DNA of 40,565 nt from an uncultured Brachyspira sp. (GTDB lineage: Bacteria; Spirochaetota; Brachyspiria; Brachyspirales; Brachyspiraceae). The stretch lies in contig NZ_CAJTQJ010000009.1 in the NCBI RefSeq assembly GCF_910578695.1, positions 7,441 to 48,005 of the forward strand. Direction: 5' to 3'. The notes under the pieces are model-generated. The model saw nothing but the letters and a program-made list of their open reading frames with translations. It made no database searches and had not been told where the DNA came from. Shown piece after piece: positions 8,672 through 16,722 of the stretch (the first letter of the stretch is position 1; each line of letters begins with the position of its first letter). Position numbers and translations under genes: made by a program.

Positions 8672-8709
8672 TAATTTAAATACTATAACATCAAAATTAT
8701 TAATTATAA

Positions 8710-10392
8710 TTATTTTAATACAGCACCGGTATTAGCAGACTGAACAAGTTTTCTATATCTTCCAAGCCAGCCTTTAATTTCTTCTAAAGGTTTAATATGA
8801 GTCTCTTTTCTTCTCTTTTCCATTTCTTCATCAGAGATTTCTAAATTAATTTTATGGTTAGGAATATCTATACTTATGATATCATTTTCTTTTATGAATG
8901 CTATTTCTCCTCCGCTTGCAGCTTCAGGCGAAACATGCCCTATAGAAGCACCTCTTGAAGCACCTGAAAATCTTCCGTCTGTTATTAAAGCAACATCTTT
9001 ACCTAACTCCATACCAGCAAGTGCTGAAGTAGGTTTTAACATTTCACGCATACCAGGTCCGCCTTTAGGTCCTTCATATCTTATTACCACAACATCGCCT
9101 TTATTTATTTTGCCTGTGTATATTGCATTTATTGCATCTTCTTCGCAGTCGAATACTCTTGCAGGTCCTTTATGCACAAGCATCTCATCAGCAACAGCAG
9201 AACGTTTAACGACACAGCCGTCTTTTGCTATATTACCCCAAAGCACAGCAATACCGCCTGTTGTACTATAAGGATTTTCTATATTTCTTAAAACATTATT
9301 ATTTTTATTAACAGCATCTTTTATATTTTCAGCTATAGTTTTACCTGTAGCAGTTAAAAGAGAAGTATTTATAAATCCTCCTTTATCAAGCTCTTTCATA
9401 ACAGCAGATATTCCGCCGGCTTTGTATAAATCTTCTATATAGTTATGTCCTGCAGGCGCCAAACGGCAAAGATTAGGAGTTCTATCGCTTACTTCATTTA
9501 TAGTTTTTAAATCTATCGGAATGCCTGCTTCATTAGCTATGGCAAGTAAATGAAGAACGCTATTTGTTGAACAGCCTAAAGCCATATCAACTGCAAGTGC
9601 ATTTTTGAAAGATTCGGGAGTTATTATATCTAATGGTTTTATATCTTTTTTTAATAATTCCATAACCTGCATGCCTGCTTTTTTAGCGAGTAAAGTTCTA
9701 GCTGAGTAAACTGCAGGTATAGTTCCGTTTCCCGGAAGTGCTATTCCTAAAGCTTCAGATAAGCAATTCATACTATTAGCAGTATACATTCCAGCACAGG
9801 AACCGCAGCTTGGACAAGTATTTTGAGCATATTCTTCTAATTCATCATCGCTTATAAGATTAGCTTTTTTGGCTCCCACAGCCTCAAATATATTAGATAA
9901 GCTTATTTTTTCATCACCGTGATCGCCCGGAAGCATAGCTCCTCCGCTTATCACTATTCCCGGTATATTCATTCTCAAAAGTCCCATTATCATACCGGGT
10001 ACTATTTTATCGCAGTTAGGAACAAGCACAACGCCGTCCAAACCATGTGCTATAACCATACTTTCAACCGAATCAGCTATTAATTCTCTTGAAGGAAGCG
10101 AGTATTTCATACCTAAATGTCCCATAGCTATTCCGTCGCATACGCCTATTGCAGGTATTAGTATAGGAGTGCCTCCTCCTATTAATACGCCTGATTTTAC
10201 AGCCTGAGAAAGTTTATCTAAATGTATATGTCCTGGTACAATCTCGCTGTATGCAGAAATAATTCCAATCAGAGGTCTTTTTAATTCTTCATCTGTATAA
10301 CCCATAGAGTAGAACAATGATCTGTTTGGTGCTCTTTCATCGCCTTTTAATACTCTGTCGCTTCTTAAAGAACTATTTTCTCTGAAACTCAT
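8710..10392 (-). CDS. ilvD: Dihydroxy-acid dehydratase
   Basis: The 560-residue enzyme dehydrates 2,3-dihydroxy-isovalerate and -methylvalerate to the 2-keto acids in valine/isoleucine (and pantothenate) synthesis. It has the opening SFRENSSLRSDRVLKGDERA, the Fe-S cysteines in VPNCDKIVPGM and CPSCGSCAGMYTANSMNCLSEALG, PGNGTIPA, and near the end GRFSGASRGASIGHVSPEAA. Length is usual for the family. I chose the ATG at 10390-10392 because GGAG sits 8 bases upstream; an upstream in-frame ATG at 10440 would add 16 residues not typical of the family. No other ilv gene is in the window. Confidence 0.95.
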   Translation of the reverse strand: MSFRENSSLRSDRVLKGDERAPNRSLFYSMGYTDEELKRPLIGIISAYSEIVPGHIHLDKLSQAVKSGVLIGGGTPILIPAIGVCDGIAMGHLGMKYSLPSRELIADSVESMVIAHGLDGVVLVPNCDKIVPGMIMGLLRMNIPGIVISGGAMLPGDHGDEKISLSNIFEAVGAKKANLISDDELEEYAQNTCPSCGSCAGMYTANSMNCLSEALGIALPGNGTIPAVYSARTLLAKKAGMQVMELLKKDIKPLDIITPESFKNALAVDMALGCSTNSVLHLLAIANEAGIPIDLKTINEVSDRTPNLCRLAPAGHNYIEDLYKAGGISAVMKELDKGGFINTSLLTATGKTIAENIKDAVNKNNNVLRNIENPYSTTGGIAVLWGNIAKDGCVVKRSAVADEMLVHKGPARVFDCEEDAINAIYTGKINKGDVVVIRYEGPKGGPGMREMLKPTSALAGMELGKDVALITDGRFSGASRGASIGHVSPEAASGGEIAFIKENDIISIDIPNHKINLEISDEEMEKRRKETHIKPLEEIKGWLGRYRKLVQSANTGAVLK

Positions 10393-10564
10393 AATTATTT
10401 CTCCATTTTTTAAATTATTTTTTGCAATATTATAATGCATATATTATATTTGAAGAATCATATAAATCAAGTATTTTTTATTTTTAATTGTTATATATGT
10501 TTGATTAAACGGTAATGTTGTATATATAAATATAATATTGCTGTTTTTTTTATGTATAAATATC

Positions 10565-10593
10565 TTGCTAAAAATGTTAGAATAGTCTAAAAT
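10565..10593 (+). promoter_or_regulatory. Promoter of the broken ferritin gene with palindromic operator candidate
   Basis: TTGCTA (10565-10570), 17 bases and TAAAAT (10588-10593) form a plausible promoter 36 bases before the ATG. The near-palindrome TTAGAATAGTCTAA at 10577-10590 lies across the spacer and -10. Its TTAGA/TCTAA arms recall Fur/PerR-type boxes, which would fit iron or peroxide control of ferritin. The regulator is inferred, not seen. Confidence 0.45.
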
Positions 10594-10629
10594 ATTATTA
10601 GAAAATTATAAAATATAGGAGATATTTAT

Positions 10630-11146
10630 ATGTCTATGATCAATCAAGAAACAGTTAATCTATTGAATGAGCATCTTAATTTGGAGCACTATTCTGCAAA
10701 TCTTTATTTTAATATGGCAGGCTGGTGCGAATAAATAGGGTTTGAAAGGATGCAGTAAATTTTTATATAATCATTCAGCAGAAGAGCATACTCATTTAGA
10801 GAAATTTAGAGAGTTTATCAATAAGGCTGGAGGGCAGGCTGTAATGGGAGAGATGAATGCCCCTGAATGCAAATTCAATTCTGTAGAAGAATTATTTGAA
10901 AAAATTATTAAGCATGAAGAGTATATTACATCTTGTATTAATAAATTGGTAAGCATATCAATGGAAAACAAAGATTATATTACATTAAAGTTTTTAGAGT
11001 GGTTTGTTGAAGAGCAGCTTGAAGAGGAAGAGTTATTTAATGATATTGTCAAAAAGATAAAGATTTTAGAAAACTTGAAAGGAAGAAATCTTTATACTTT
11101 TGATAAATTTGTAGGCAATTTAGATTCTAAAGAACATAAATCTTAA
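10630..11146 (+). pseudogene. Non-haem ferritin, broken copy (stop plus frameshift)
   Basis: A GGAG-preceded ATG at 10630 opens a frame that matches the neighbouring intact ferritin for 34 codons (YSANLYFNMAGWC) and then hits TAA at 10732-10734. The rest of the ferritin reads in the +1 frame from about 10742 (LKGCSKFLYNHSAEEHTHLEKF) to a stop at 11146. Compared with the intact copy there is a one-base excess at 10729-10742; no single-base deletion there removes every stop, so at least two changes happened. The downstream frame (134 residues from a TTG) keeps HEEYITSC and EEQLEEEELF but lacks the first helix with its ferroxidase Glu. A tandem duplicate of the gene at 11404. Confidence 0.88.
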
Positions 11147-11163
11147 GTCTAAATTAATAATAA

Positions 11164-11195
11164 ACGCCTTATAATTAATATAAATTATGGGGCGT
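11164..11195 (+). terminator. Hairpin after the broken ferritin
   Basis: A 13-bp stem with two G-U pairs forms between 11164-11176 (ACGCCTTATAATT) and 11183-11195 (AATTATGGGGCGT), with a 6-base loop. The downstream T-run is broken (ATATTAATTTT), so it is a moderate terminator. It separates the two ferritin transcripts. Confidence 0.6.
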
Positions 11196-11304
11196 ATATT
11201 AATTTTATAATTCTATACTATAGTTCTGTATGCTTCATTAATGATATATTCATTTCAAAAATATTAATTTTTTATTTATTTTTTTAAATTTTGTATAAAA
11301 TATG

Positions 11305-11324
11305 TTATAATACCGTAATTATAA
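11305..11324 (+). promoter_or_regulatory. Inverted half-sites upstream of intact ferritin
   Basis: TTATAAT (11305-11311) and ATTATAA (11318-11324) are perfect inverted half-sites separated by ACCGTA. The left one contains a TATAAT -10. The halves match the half-site of PerR-type boxes, but spacing is 6 rather than 1, and A/T-only half-sites occur by chance in this genome. No convincing -35 is seen. Confidence 0.3.
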
Positions 11325-11403
11325 TTAAGTTTTTTTTATTGATAAATTTTAAACTTATTATAGAATTATTATTTATATTATAAAATATTAAAAGGAGTGT
11401 ATT

Positions 11404-11943
11404 ATGTCTATAATAAAAGAAGAAACAATAAAATTATTAAATGCACAATTAAATAAAGAGCTTTATTCAGCAAGTCTTTATTTTAATATGGCAGGCTGGT
11501 GCGATAAAAAAAGTTTGAAAGGATGCAGCAGTTTTTTATACGGACATTATAAAGAAGAATTAGAACATTTTGAGAAATTTAGGGATTTCATTAATAAAGT
11601 AGGCGGACAGTCTGTTATAAGCGAGATGCATGCACCTCAAAGTGATTTTAATTCAGTAGAGCATTTATTTGAAACTATATTAAAACATGAAGAGTATGTA
11701 ACTTCATGCATAAATGAATTAGTTGGAAAAGCTATGGAAAATAAAGATTATATTACATCTAGGTTTTTAGATTGGTTTATACAAGAACAGCTTGAAGAAG
11801 AAGAGTTATTCAATGATATTATTGAAAAAATTAAAATGCTTGGCGGCGGCAATTTAGAAGGAAGAAATCTTTATACATTTGATAAGGCAATGGGTACTTT
11901 AGATACAGAAAAACATTCAGGCAGTATTGATGTGAATATATAA
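11404..11943 (+). CDS. ftnA: Non-haem ferritin
   Basis: The 179-residue protein belongs to bacterial FtnA-type ferritins, 24-mer cages that oxidise Fe(II) and store Fe(III) in the cytoplasm. The ferroxidase region is visible: LNKELYSASLYFNMAGWC in helix A (first Glu ligand), KEELEHFEKF in helix B (Glu and His), HEEYVTSCINELV in helix C, and IQEQLEEEELFNDI in helix D. AAGGAG lies about 7 bases upstream of the ATG. It is a tandem paralogue of the broken copy at 10630, and lptB follows 22 bases later, probably by read-through with its own strong ribosome binding site. Confidence 0.93.
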   Translation: MSIIKEETIKLLNAQLNKELYSASLYFNMAGWCDKKSLKGCSSFLYGHYKEELEHFEKFRDFINKVGGQSVISEMHAPQSDFNSVEHLFETILKHEEYVTSCINELVGKAMENKDYITSRFLDWFIQEQLEEEELFNDIIEKIKMLGGGNLEGRNLYTFDKAMGTLDTEKHSGSIDVNI

Positions 11944-11965
11944 TAGAATAATTATCGGAGGGTAT

Positions 11966-12796
11966 ATGATTAATAAATTTCTTAATTTTTTCAAAAAAAA
12001 AGATGATGTAAATACTATACCCTCTGAACATATAACTGCTGATAATTTTTTTAATTATGACAAATCTAATCCTTATGAAATTCGTGCCGTTCATCTCACA
12101 AAATATTACGGCAAGAGAAAAATAATAGGAGATATTTCTTATAGTGTTAAGCAAGGCGAAGTTGTAGGGCTTTTAGGACCTAATGGTGCAGGTAAAACTA
12201 CAAGTTTCTATATAACTGTAGGCTTTGTTACTGCTACTGCAGGAAATGTATATTTAAATGATTTGGATATTACAAAACTTCATATGCATCAAAGAGCAAC
12301 TTTAGGAATAGGATATTTGCCTCAGGAGGCTTCTATTTTTAGAAAACTTTCAGTAGAGGATAATCTTCTTTCTATATTAGAATATAATAAGGCATTATCG
12401 GCTAAAGACAGAATGAAAATAACTGATATGCTTCTTGAAGAGTTTAATATTACTCATGTAAGAAAACAGAAAGGATATACTCTTTCAGGAGGAGAGAGAA
12501 GAAGATGCGAGATAGCCAGAGCATTAACTGTTAATCCGAAATTTATATTATTAGATGAACCTTTTGCAGGAGTTGACCCTATTGCTGTTATTGATATACA
12601 GAATATTATAGCTTCTTTGAAAGAAAAAGGTTTAGGAATACTTATTACAGATCATAATGTTAGAGAAACTTTAAGAATTACAGACAGAGCATATATTATG
12701 GGTAATGGGCAGATATTGGTAAAAGGTACTCCTGAAGAAATAATCAATAATCCATTGGCTCGCAAGGTATATTTGGGAGAATCATTTACTATGTAA
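11966..12796 (+). CDS. lptB: LPS export ABC transporter ATP-binding protein LptB
   Basis: The 276-residue ATPase powers extraction of lipopolysaccharide/lipo-oligosaccharide from the inner membrane with LptF/G/C. Walker A GPNGAGKTT is at 71-79; then the Q-loop in GYLPQEASIFRKLSVEDNL, signature LSGGERRRCEIARAL, Walker B FILLDEPFAGVDP, and switch His in ITDHNVRETL. The FAGVDPIAV segment is diagnostic of LptB rather than other ABC ATPases. About 37 residues precede the usual family start and are lysine-rich and polar. GGAGGG lies close before the ATG. The Lpt membrane partners are not in the window. Confidence 0.92.
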   Translation: MINKFLNFFKKKDDVNTIPSEHITADNFFNYDKSNPYEIRAVHLTKYYGKRKIIGDISYSVKQGEVVGLLGPNGAGKTTSFYITVGFVTATAGNVYLNDLDITKLHMHQRATLGIGYLPQEASIFRKLSVEDNLLSILEYNKALSAKDRMKITDMLLEEFNITHVRKQKGYTLSGGERRRCEIARALTVNPKFILLDEPFAGVDPIAVIDIQNIIASLKEKGLGILITDHNVRETLRITDRAYIMGNGQILVKGTPEEIINNPLARKVYLGESFTM

Positions 12797-12906
12797 TAAA
12801 ATTTAGTAGCAATAATTTAATAATTTTTTTATAAATTTATTTTCTAATATAAAAGAATTTTATTAAAGACTTTTTTTTATTCTGTTTATTTATTATGCAT
12901 TCAAAA

Positions 12907-13827
12907 TCAATTAATTATATCATTAACAGATTCAATAAAACTATTAAATGAATTTTCTGTAATATAATATCTATTATTGTCATTACTGCTTACTATTTCA
13001 TAATTATTATCATCATATTTATTTAATATTTCATAATATAAATTATTATCAGATGTTTGTATATTGATTTTATATAATGGTGCATTTTTGCTTATATTGT
13101 CATTTTTTATTAATCCGTCAGCATTTAAATTTGCTAAAGTGAATATACTCGCATAAATATCATTTGCAATATTATTATTCCAATTTTTTATCCAAGTATT
13201 GTCTGAATCATTTGTATTTTTTTCTAATGAATAAGAATTATTATTATATTCTATAATGATTTTTTCTATATCATCATTTTTTATTTTAGTTATAGTTTTA
13301 TTTATAAGATCATTTTCAGTTTTATCAAATATATCTTTAGGGTTTGAGGCAGTATTTCCAAGCAGATATATATTTTTATCATTATCTATTTTTGAATATA
13401 CACTATTTCCGAATGCGGATTTCATACCAAATTTTATATTTCTTACTTCTTTTGATGAGCTGTTTAATGCTTGAACGCTTAATGCTTCATCATCAGATAA
13501 TTTATATTTTGATATTGTATCATCATCTCCCCTTGAAACTATTTCTATGGGTTCTATAGTATATAAAGCATTTGTAATTGCATTTACTAAATTATCATCA
13601 GCATTATATTTATCATTTACAGTCCATTTATCTCCATTATATTTTATAGATATAGTTTCATTAGCCCCTCTTTTTATTGTTATTTCTGATATATTAGAAT
13701 TAATTTTTTTCATAGAAGGTAATGAATATCCTTTATTTTTCAGCAAAATTACTGCTGTTAATATTATTATTAAAATAACGATTACAGATGATAATGTTAT
13801 ATATTTTTTTATTATACTATTATTCAT
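12907..13827 (-). CDS. DUF4340 domain protein, membrane-anchored
   Basis: The product (about 306 residues) has one N-terminal membrane segment (YITLSSVIVILIIILTAVIL) and an extracytoplasmic region with DUF4340 features: ITIKRGANETISIKYNGDKWTV, followed by a segment on thresholds of the kind SKYKLSDDEALSVQAL and FGMKSAFGNSVYSKID. Family function is unknown; DUF4340 proteins often neighbour gliding or ABC-2 transport genes, which are absent here. I preferred the ATG at 13825-13827 because AAAGG lies 10 bases before it; an ATG 18 bases further upstream is possible (312 residues). It lies 63 bases after ruvX in the same direction, perhaps in that operon. Confidence 0.75.
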   Translation of the reverse strand: MNNSIIKKYITLSSVIVILIIILTAVILLKNKGYSLPSMKKINSNISEITIKRGANETISIKYNGDKWTVNDKYNADDNLVNAITNALYTIEPIEIVSRGDDDTISKYKLSDDEALSVQALNSSSKEVRNIKFGMKSAFGNSVYSKIDNDKNIYLLGNTASNPKDIFDKTENDLINKTITKIKNDDIEKIIIEYNNNSYSLEKNTNDSDNTWIKNWNNNIANDIYASIFTLANLNADGLIKNDNISKNAPLYKINIQTSDNNLYYEILNKYDDNNYEIVSSNDNNRYYITENSFNSFIESVNDIIN

Positions 13828-13908
13828 ATTTTTATTACCTTTCATATTTTTTATTAATTATTATATATAACTATTTAATTATAAAAATAGTAAATAATTA
13901 TATATTAT

Positions 13909-14316
13909 TTATTTCTTATTAAGAACATTCAAATAATTTTCCAGTATTAAAGCAGCGGCAATTAAATCATTCGCTTTCTTTTTAACATTTTTCTTTCTGC
14001 CTCTTAAAATAAAATCTGCCTCTTTAGAAGTACCGTATTCATCAACAAATACAATATTTACTTTAACACTTTTTAATAGAAACTCAGAAAATCTTTTTAT
14101 TTCAGAACACCATTCGCTTTCTTTTCCTTCATCTGATAAAGGCAGACCGAAAACAACAGTATCAATATTTTTTTCCTCTATTATATCCATTAAAGCCCGT
14201 TTAACTTTTCTGGCATTGCTTTCTTCTATAAGTCTGTATGGAAAAGGTATTTTTATATCCATATCCATAAAAGCTGTGCCTGTTTTTTTTCGTCCGAAAT
14301 CTACACCCAATACCAT
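13909..14316 (-). CDS. ruvX: RuvX/YqgF-type Holliday junction resolvase
   Basis: The 135-residue RNase H-fold protein matches RuvX/YqgF, implicated in Holliday junction resolution and/or pre-16S rRNA processing. Visible are the first acidic motif LGVDFGRKKTGTAF with Asp, VVFGLPLSDEG in the middle, VFVDEYGTSKEAD and a closing ANDLIAAALILENYL with the catalytic Asp. The usual DER-x-TS motif reads DEYGTS, so the Arg is replaced by Tyr. The start is 4 bases past the end of the upstream U32 peptidase gene, so the two are an operon with likely translational coupling. Confidence 0.9.
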   Translation of the reverse strand: MVLGVDFGRKKTGTAFMDMDIKIPFPYRLIEESNARKVKRALMDIIEEKNIDTVVFGLPLSDEGKESEWCSEIKRFSEFLLKSVKVNIVFVDEYGTSKEADFILRGRKKNVKKKANDLIAAALILENYLNVLNKK

Positions 14317-14320
14317 AATT

Positions 14321-15553
14321 CTAATCTTCTATTGTAATTATATCATATTTTTTGAAATTATGTACTCCTGATTTTATATAGGCATTATCTATATTTCTGA
14401 TATTATCAACTTCTATAAATTCATTTTCTTCTGTTTTAATAAATAGTTTAAATCTGCTATCATTATGATTAATAAAATCTTTTCCAATATATATTAAATC
14501 ACTGCCGTTTTTTATAGTATTATATACTGTTATTTTTGCATATTCCCCGCTGTCATCAGTAATCATACCCATAAGTCTTCTGCCTTTTAAATATCCTTTA
14601 AGAGCAGGTTTTATATTATCTCTTCCAAAATAAAAACCTGTATCGCTTTCTCTTCTGCTTATAGTATCAAGTTCTTTTATATAGCTTGCAATAGGCTCTT
14701 TCTTAATCGCTTCAGAGTATGATTCGTATCCTATTTTGTCAAGCAAGTCTAATAATATTCTATAAACTCTAACAGTATTAGCTACATAATACACGCTTTT
14801 CATTCTGCCTTCTATTTTTATAGAATCAATACCAGCTTTTTGAAGCAAGTGAAGATATTCAGCCATTTGCAAATCTTTGCTGCTTAATATAGCAGAATGA
14901 TTTTCTCCTTCTTCTATTTCGATAAACTCGCCTGGTCTTGTTTTTTCTTCTATATATGTTTTGAAATTCCATCTGCATACTTGAGAGCATTCCCCTCCAT
15001 TAGCATCTCTATTGTTTAGAAAATTTGATAATAAACATCTTCCTGAATAAGACATACATACAGCACCATGTACAAAGCTTTCTAATTCTAAATCAGTATT
15101 ATCTCTAATCTCTTTTATTTCATCTAATGATAATTCTCTTGCAAGTATTATTCTGCTTGCCCCAAGAGTTTCATACATTTTGCATGAATAACTGTTTGTA
15201 ACTGAAGCCTGAGTACTTATATGAATAACAGATTCAGGTATAATTTCTTTTAATATTCCAAGCACTCCCAAATCAGAAATTATAAATGCATCTATATTGA
15301 TATTTTTTATTTCTTTTAAATATTCTTTTAAATTATTTTTATCATACTCGTGAAGAAAAGCATTTAAAGTTAAATATATTTTTTTATCTAATTTTTTAGC
15401 AAGTTCTGCACATTGTGCAAGTTCTTCTATAGTTGTATTTCTGCTTTGATGTCTTAAATTAAATAATGCTCCTCCTATATATACGGCATCTGCCCCATAA
15501 TGATATGCTGTTTCTAGTTTTTCTTTATTTCCAGCAGGTGCTAAAAGTTCCAT
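14321..15553 (-). CDS. Peptidase U32 family protein (TrhP/YegQ-like)
   Basis: The 410-residue protein is a U32 family member. It opens with MELLAPAGNKEKLETAYHYGADAVYIGG and has the family signature around 159-197 with four cysteines (C166, C173, C189, C193) in a SFVHGAVCMSYSGRC...GECSQVCRW pattern, suited to an Fe-S cluster. Members of this class (TrhP/YegQ, RlhA) hydroxylate uridine in tRNA or cytidine in 23S rRNA using prephenate; true peptidase activity is doubtful. The length fits the short TrhP form rather than the long RlhA form. First gene of the leftward operon with ruvX. Confidence 0.88.
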   Translation of the reverse strand: MELLAPAGNKEKLETAYHYGADAVYIGGALFNLRHQSRNTTIEELAQCAELAKKLDKKIYLTLNAFLHEYDKNNLKEYLKEIKNINIDAFIISDLGVLGILKEIIPESVIHISTQASVTNSYSCKMYETLGASRIILARELSLDEIKEIRDNTDLELESFVHGAVCMSYSGRCLLSNFLNNRDANGGECSQVCRWNFKTYIEEKTRPGEFIEIEEGENHSAILSSKDLQMAEYLHLLQKAGIDSIKIEGRMKSVYYVANTVRVYRILLDLLDKIGYESYSEAIKKEPIASYIKELDTISRRESDTGFYFGRDNIKPALKGYLKGRRLMGMITDDSGEYAKITVYNTIKNGSDLIYIGKDFINHNDSRFKLFIKTEENEFIEVDNIRNIDNAYIKSGVHNFKKYDIITIED

Positions 15554-15879
15554 TTATTATATATCCTATTAGTTTTTTCGATTTATTTTATATTAAAATT
15601 ATTAAAAAGTATATATTAAAATACTTTAAAACTAAATATAAAAATTATGAGCATCTGACATTTACAAAATGGCAGAGTATCAAAGCTCATAATTTTTATT
15701 AGCAATGATAAAACAATTTTTATTAATAACAAAAAATAGTAATTTTTTATACTAGATTTATTTTAAAAAAATTGTATAATATAAAATATAGTTTTCGATA
15801 TATTAATTAAAAATATAATTTCAGTAGTTTTTACTTTAATTTATATTTTAATAGAAATATTTTTCAAAAGGAGTCTTTA
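15554..15879. other. Divergent intergenic region with a long hairpin
   Basis: This 326-base gap lies between the leftward U32 gene and the rightward gene at 15880. Besides the hairpin at 15640-15697 there is a TATAAT at 15775-15780 without a convincing -35. No ORF or RNA gene is recognised. Confidence 0.5.
15640..15702. terminator. 58-nt perfect-stem hairpin with flanking A/T runs
   Basis: AAAAATTATGAGC (15640-15652) is the exact reverse complement of GCTCATAATTTTT (15685-15697). The 32-base interior folds further: TCTG pairs with CAGA and CATTT with AAATG around an ACA loop. The 5' A-run and 3' T-run would make it a terminator in both directions. It lies between divergent genes, where no annotated transcript needs termination, so it may end an unannotated small RNA, act in the U32 mRNA leader, or be a protein-binding site. 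Confidence 0.65.
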
Positions 15880-16722
15880 ATGGCTAGTTTAAGCGACAAA
15901 GAAATCAAAGCAACTTTAACAAAAATAAGAACCGAATATGAAAAAGGTGCTGAAAAATATGGAAGCAAAATATACAATGTAAACAGTTTCAATGACAGAT
16001 ACAGAGAAGCTTTGCAAAACAGACAGGATTTATCTAATTTTTTAATTGTTGAAATAAAAATTTTAGAAGATATAAAAACTACTTTAAGAGACAGAGAATT
16101 AGAGCGTCAAAAAAGAAAAATTGATGAAGAGAAAGCTAAAGAAAATTCTTTTATGAATAAAGTAGATAATATGATAGAAAAGTTTAAAAGTGCTACGGAA
16201 AAATATCCTTTGGAAGATATGCATCCTAAAGCAGATCAGGAGATTTGTCATTTATACGGTGCTTTCAAAGAATTATATAACTGTTTTTCTGTAATTAGAT
16301 TTTTCTTATGCGGACCTGCAAGCGATTATGTAGTAGAAACTGCTGTAAAAGATTATGATAATCAGTTTCAAAAGTTTATAATACCTGTAGGAGAAAGCAA
16401 AGTTCCGCAAATATTTTCTGATTATATTTTTGCATTGGATAATGGAGATAATTCAAGCAGAGCTGAACAATTCATACTTAAAGAATCAGGTTTTTTCCTG
16501 CATTCATTTATTGAAAAAATGAATAATATAAAGCAGCTGGCTATTAAAACAACCAATGATGGAGAAATAGTGCTTCCTGATTATTTAAAAACTCAATCTC
16601 CTAGAGTATATAAATTCTTTAAAGGAAAAAAGAAAGAGGAAATGTATGATGCTACTATAGGATATGCTAATGCTATGATAAATGACTTCAGGCTTCAAAG
16701 TTTTAGGAAAGATGGGCATTAA
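15880..16722 (+). CDS. Unknown cytoplasmic helical protein
   Basis: I do not recognise this 280-residue protein. It has no signal peptide or membrane segment. Residues about 1-110 are strongly helical and charged (KATLTKIRTEYEKGAEKYG; a run of REL-ERQKRKIDEEKAKEN), likely a coiled coil. The second half is more globular with an FFLCGPASDYVVE segment and FKGKKKEEMYDATIGYANAMI near the end. AAAAGGAG lies 7 bases upstream of the ATG. Its last 11 bases overlap the start of the following secreted TPR gene, so the two are probably co-expressed. Confidence 0.8.
   Translation: MASLSDKEIKATLTKIRTEYEKGAEKYGSKIYNVNSFNDRYREALQNRQDLSNFLIVEIKILEDIKTTLRDRELERQKRKIDEEKAKENSFMNKVDNMIEKFKSATEKYPLEDMHPKADQEICHLYGAFKELYNCFSVIRFFLCGPASDYVVETAVKDYDNQFQKFIIPVGESKVPQIFSDYIFALDNGDNSSRAEQFILKESGFFLHSFIEKMNNIKQLAIKTTNDGEIVLPDYLKTQSPRVYKFFKGKKKEEMYDATIGYANAMINDFRLQSFRKDGH

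Noticed and set aside
8876..9271. 131-residue + strand ORF
   Set aside because: It is fully antisense to ilvD, which has clear conserved motifs; composition is the shadow of that gene.
10729..10742. Broken ferritin as a single sequencing error
   Set aside because: Every single-base deletion I tried in this stretch still leaves a TAA or TAG in frame, so at least two changes are needed.
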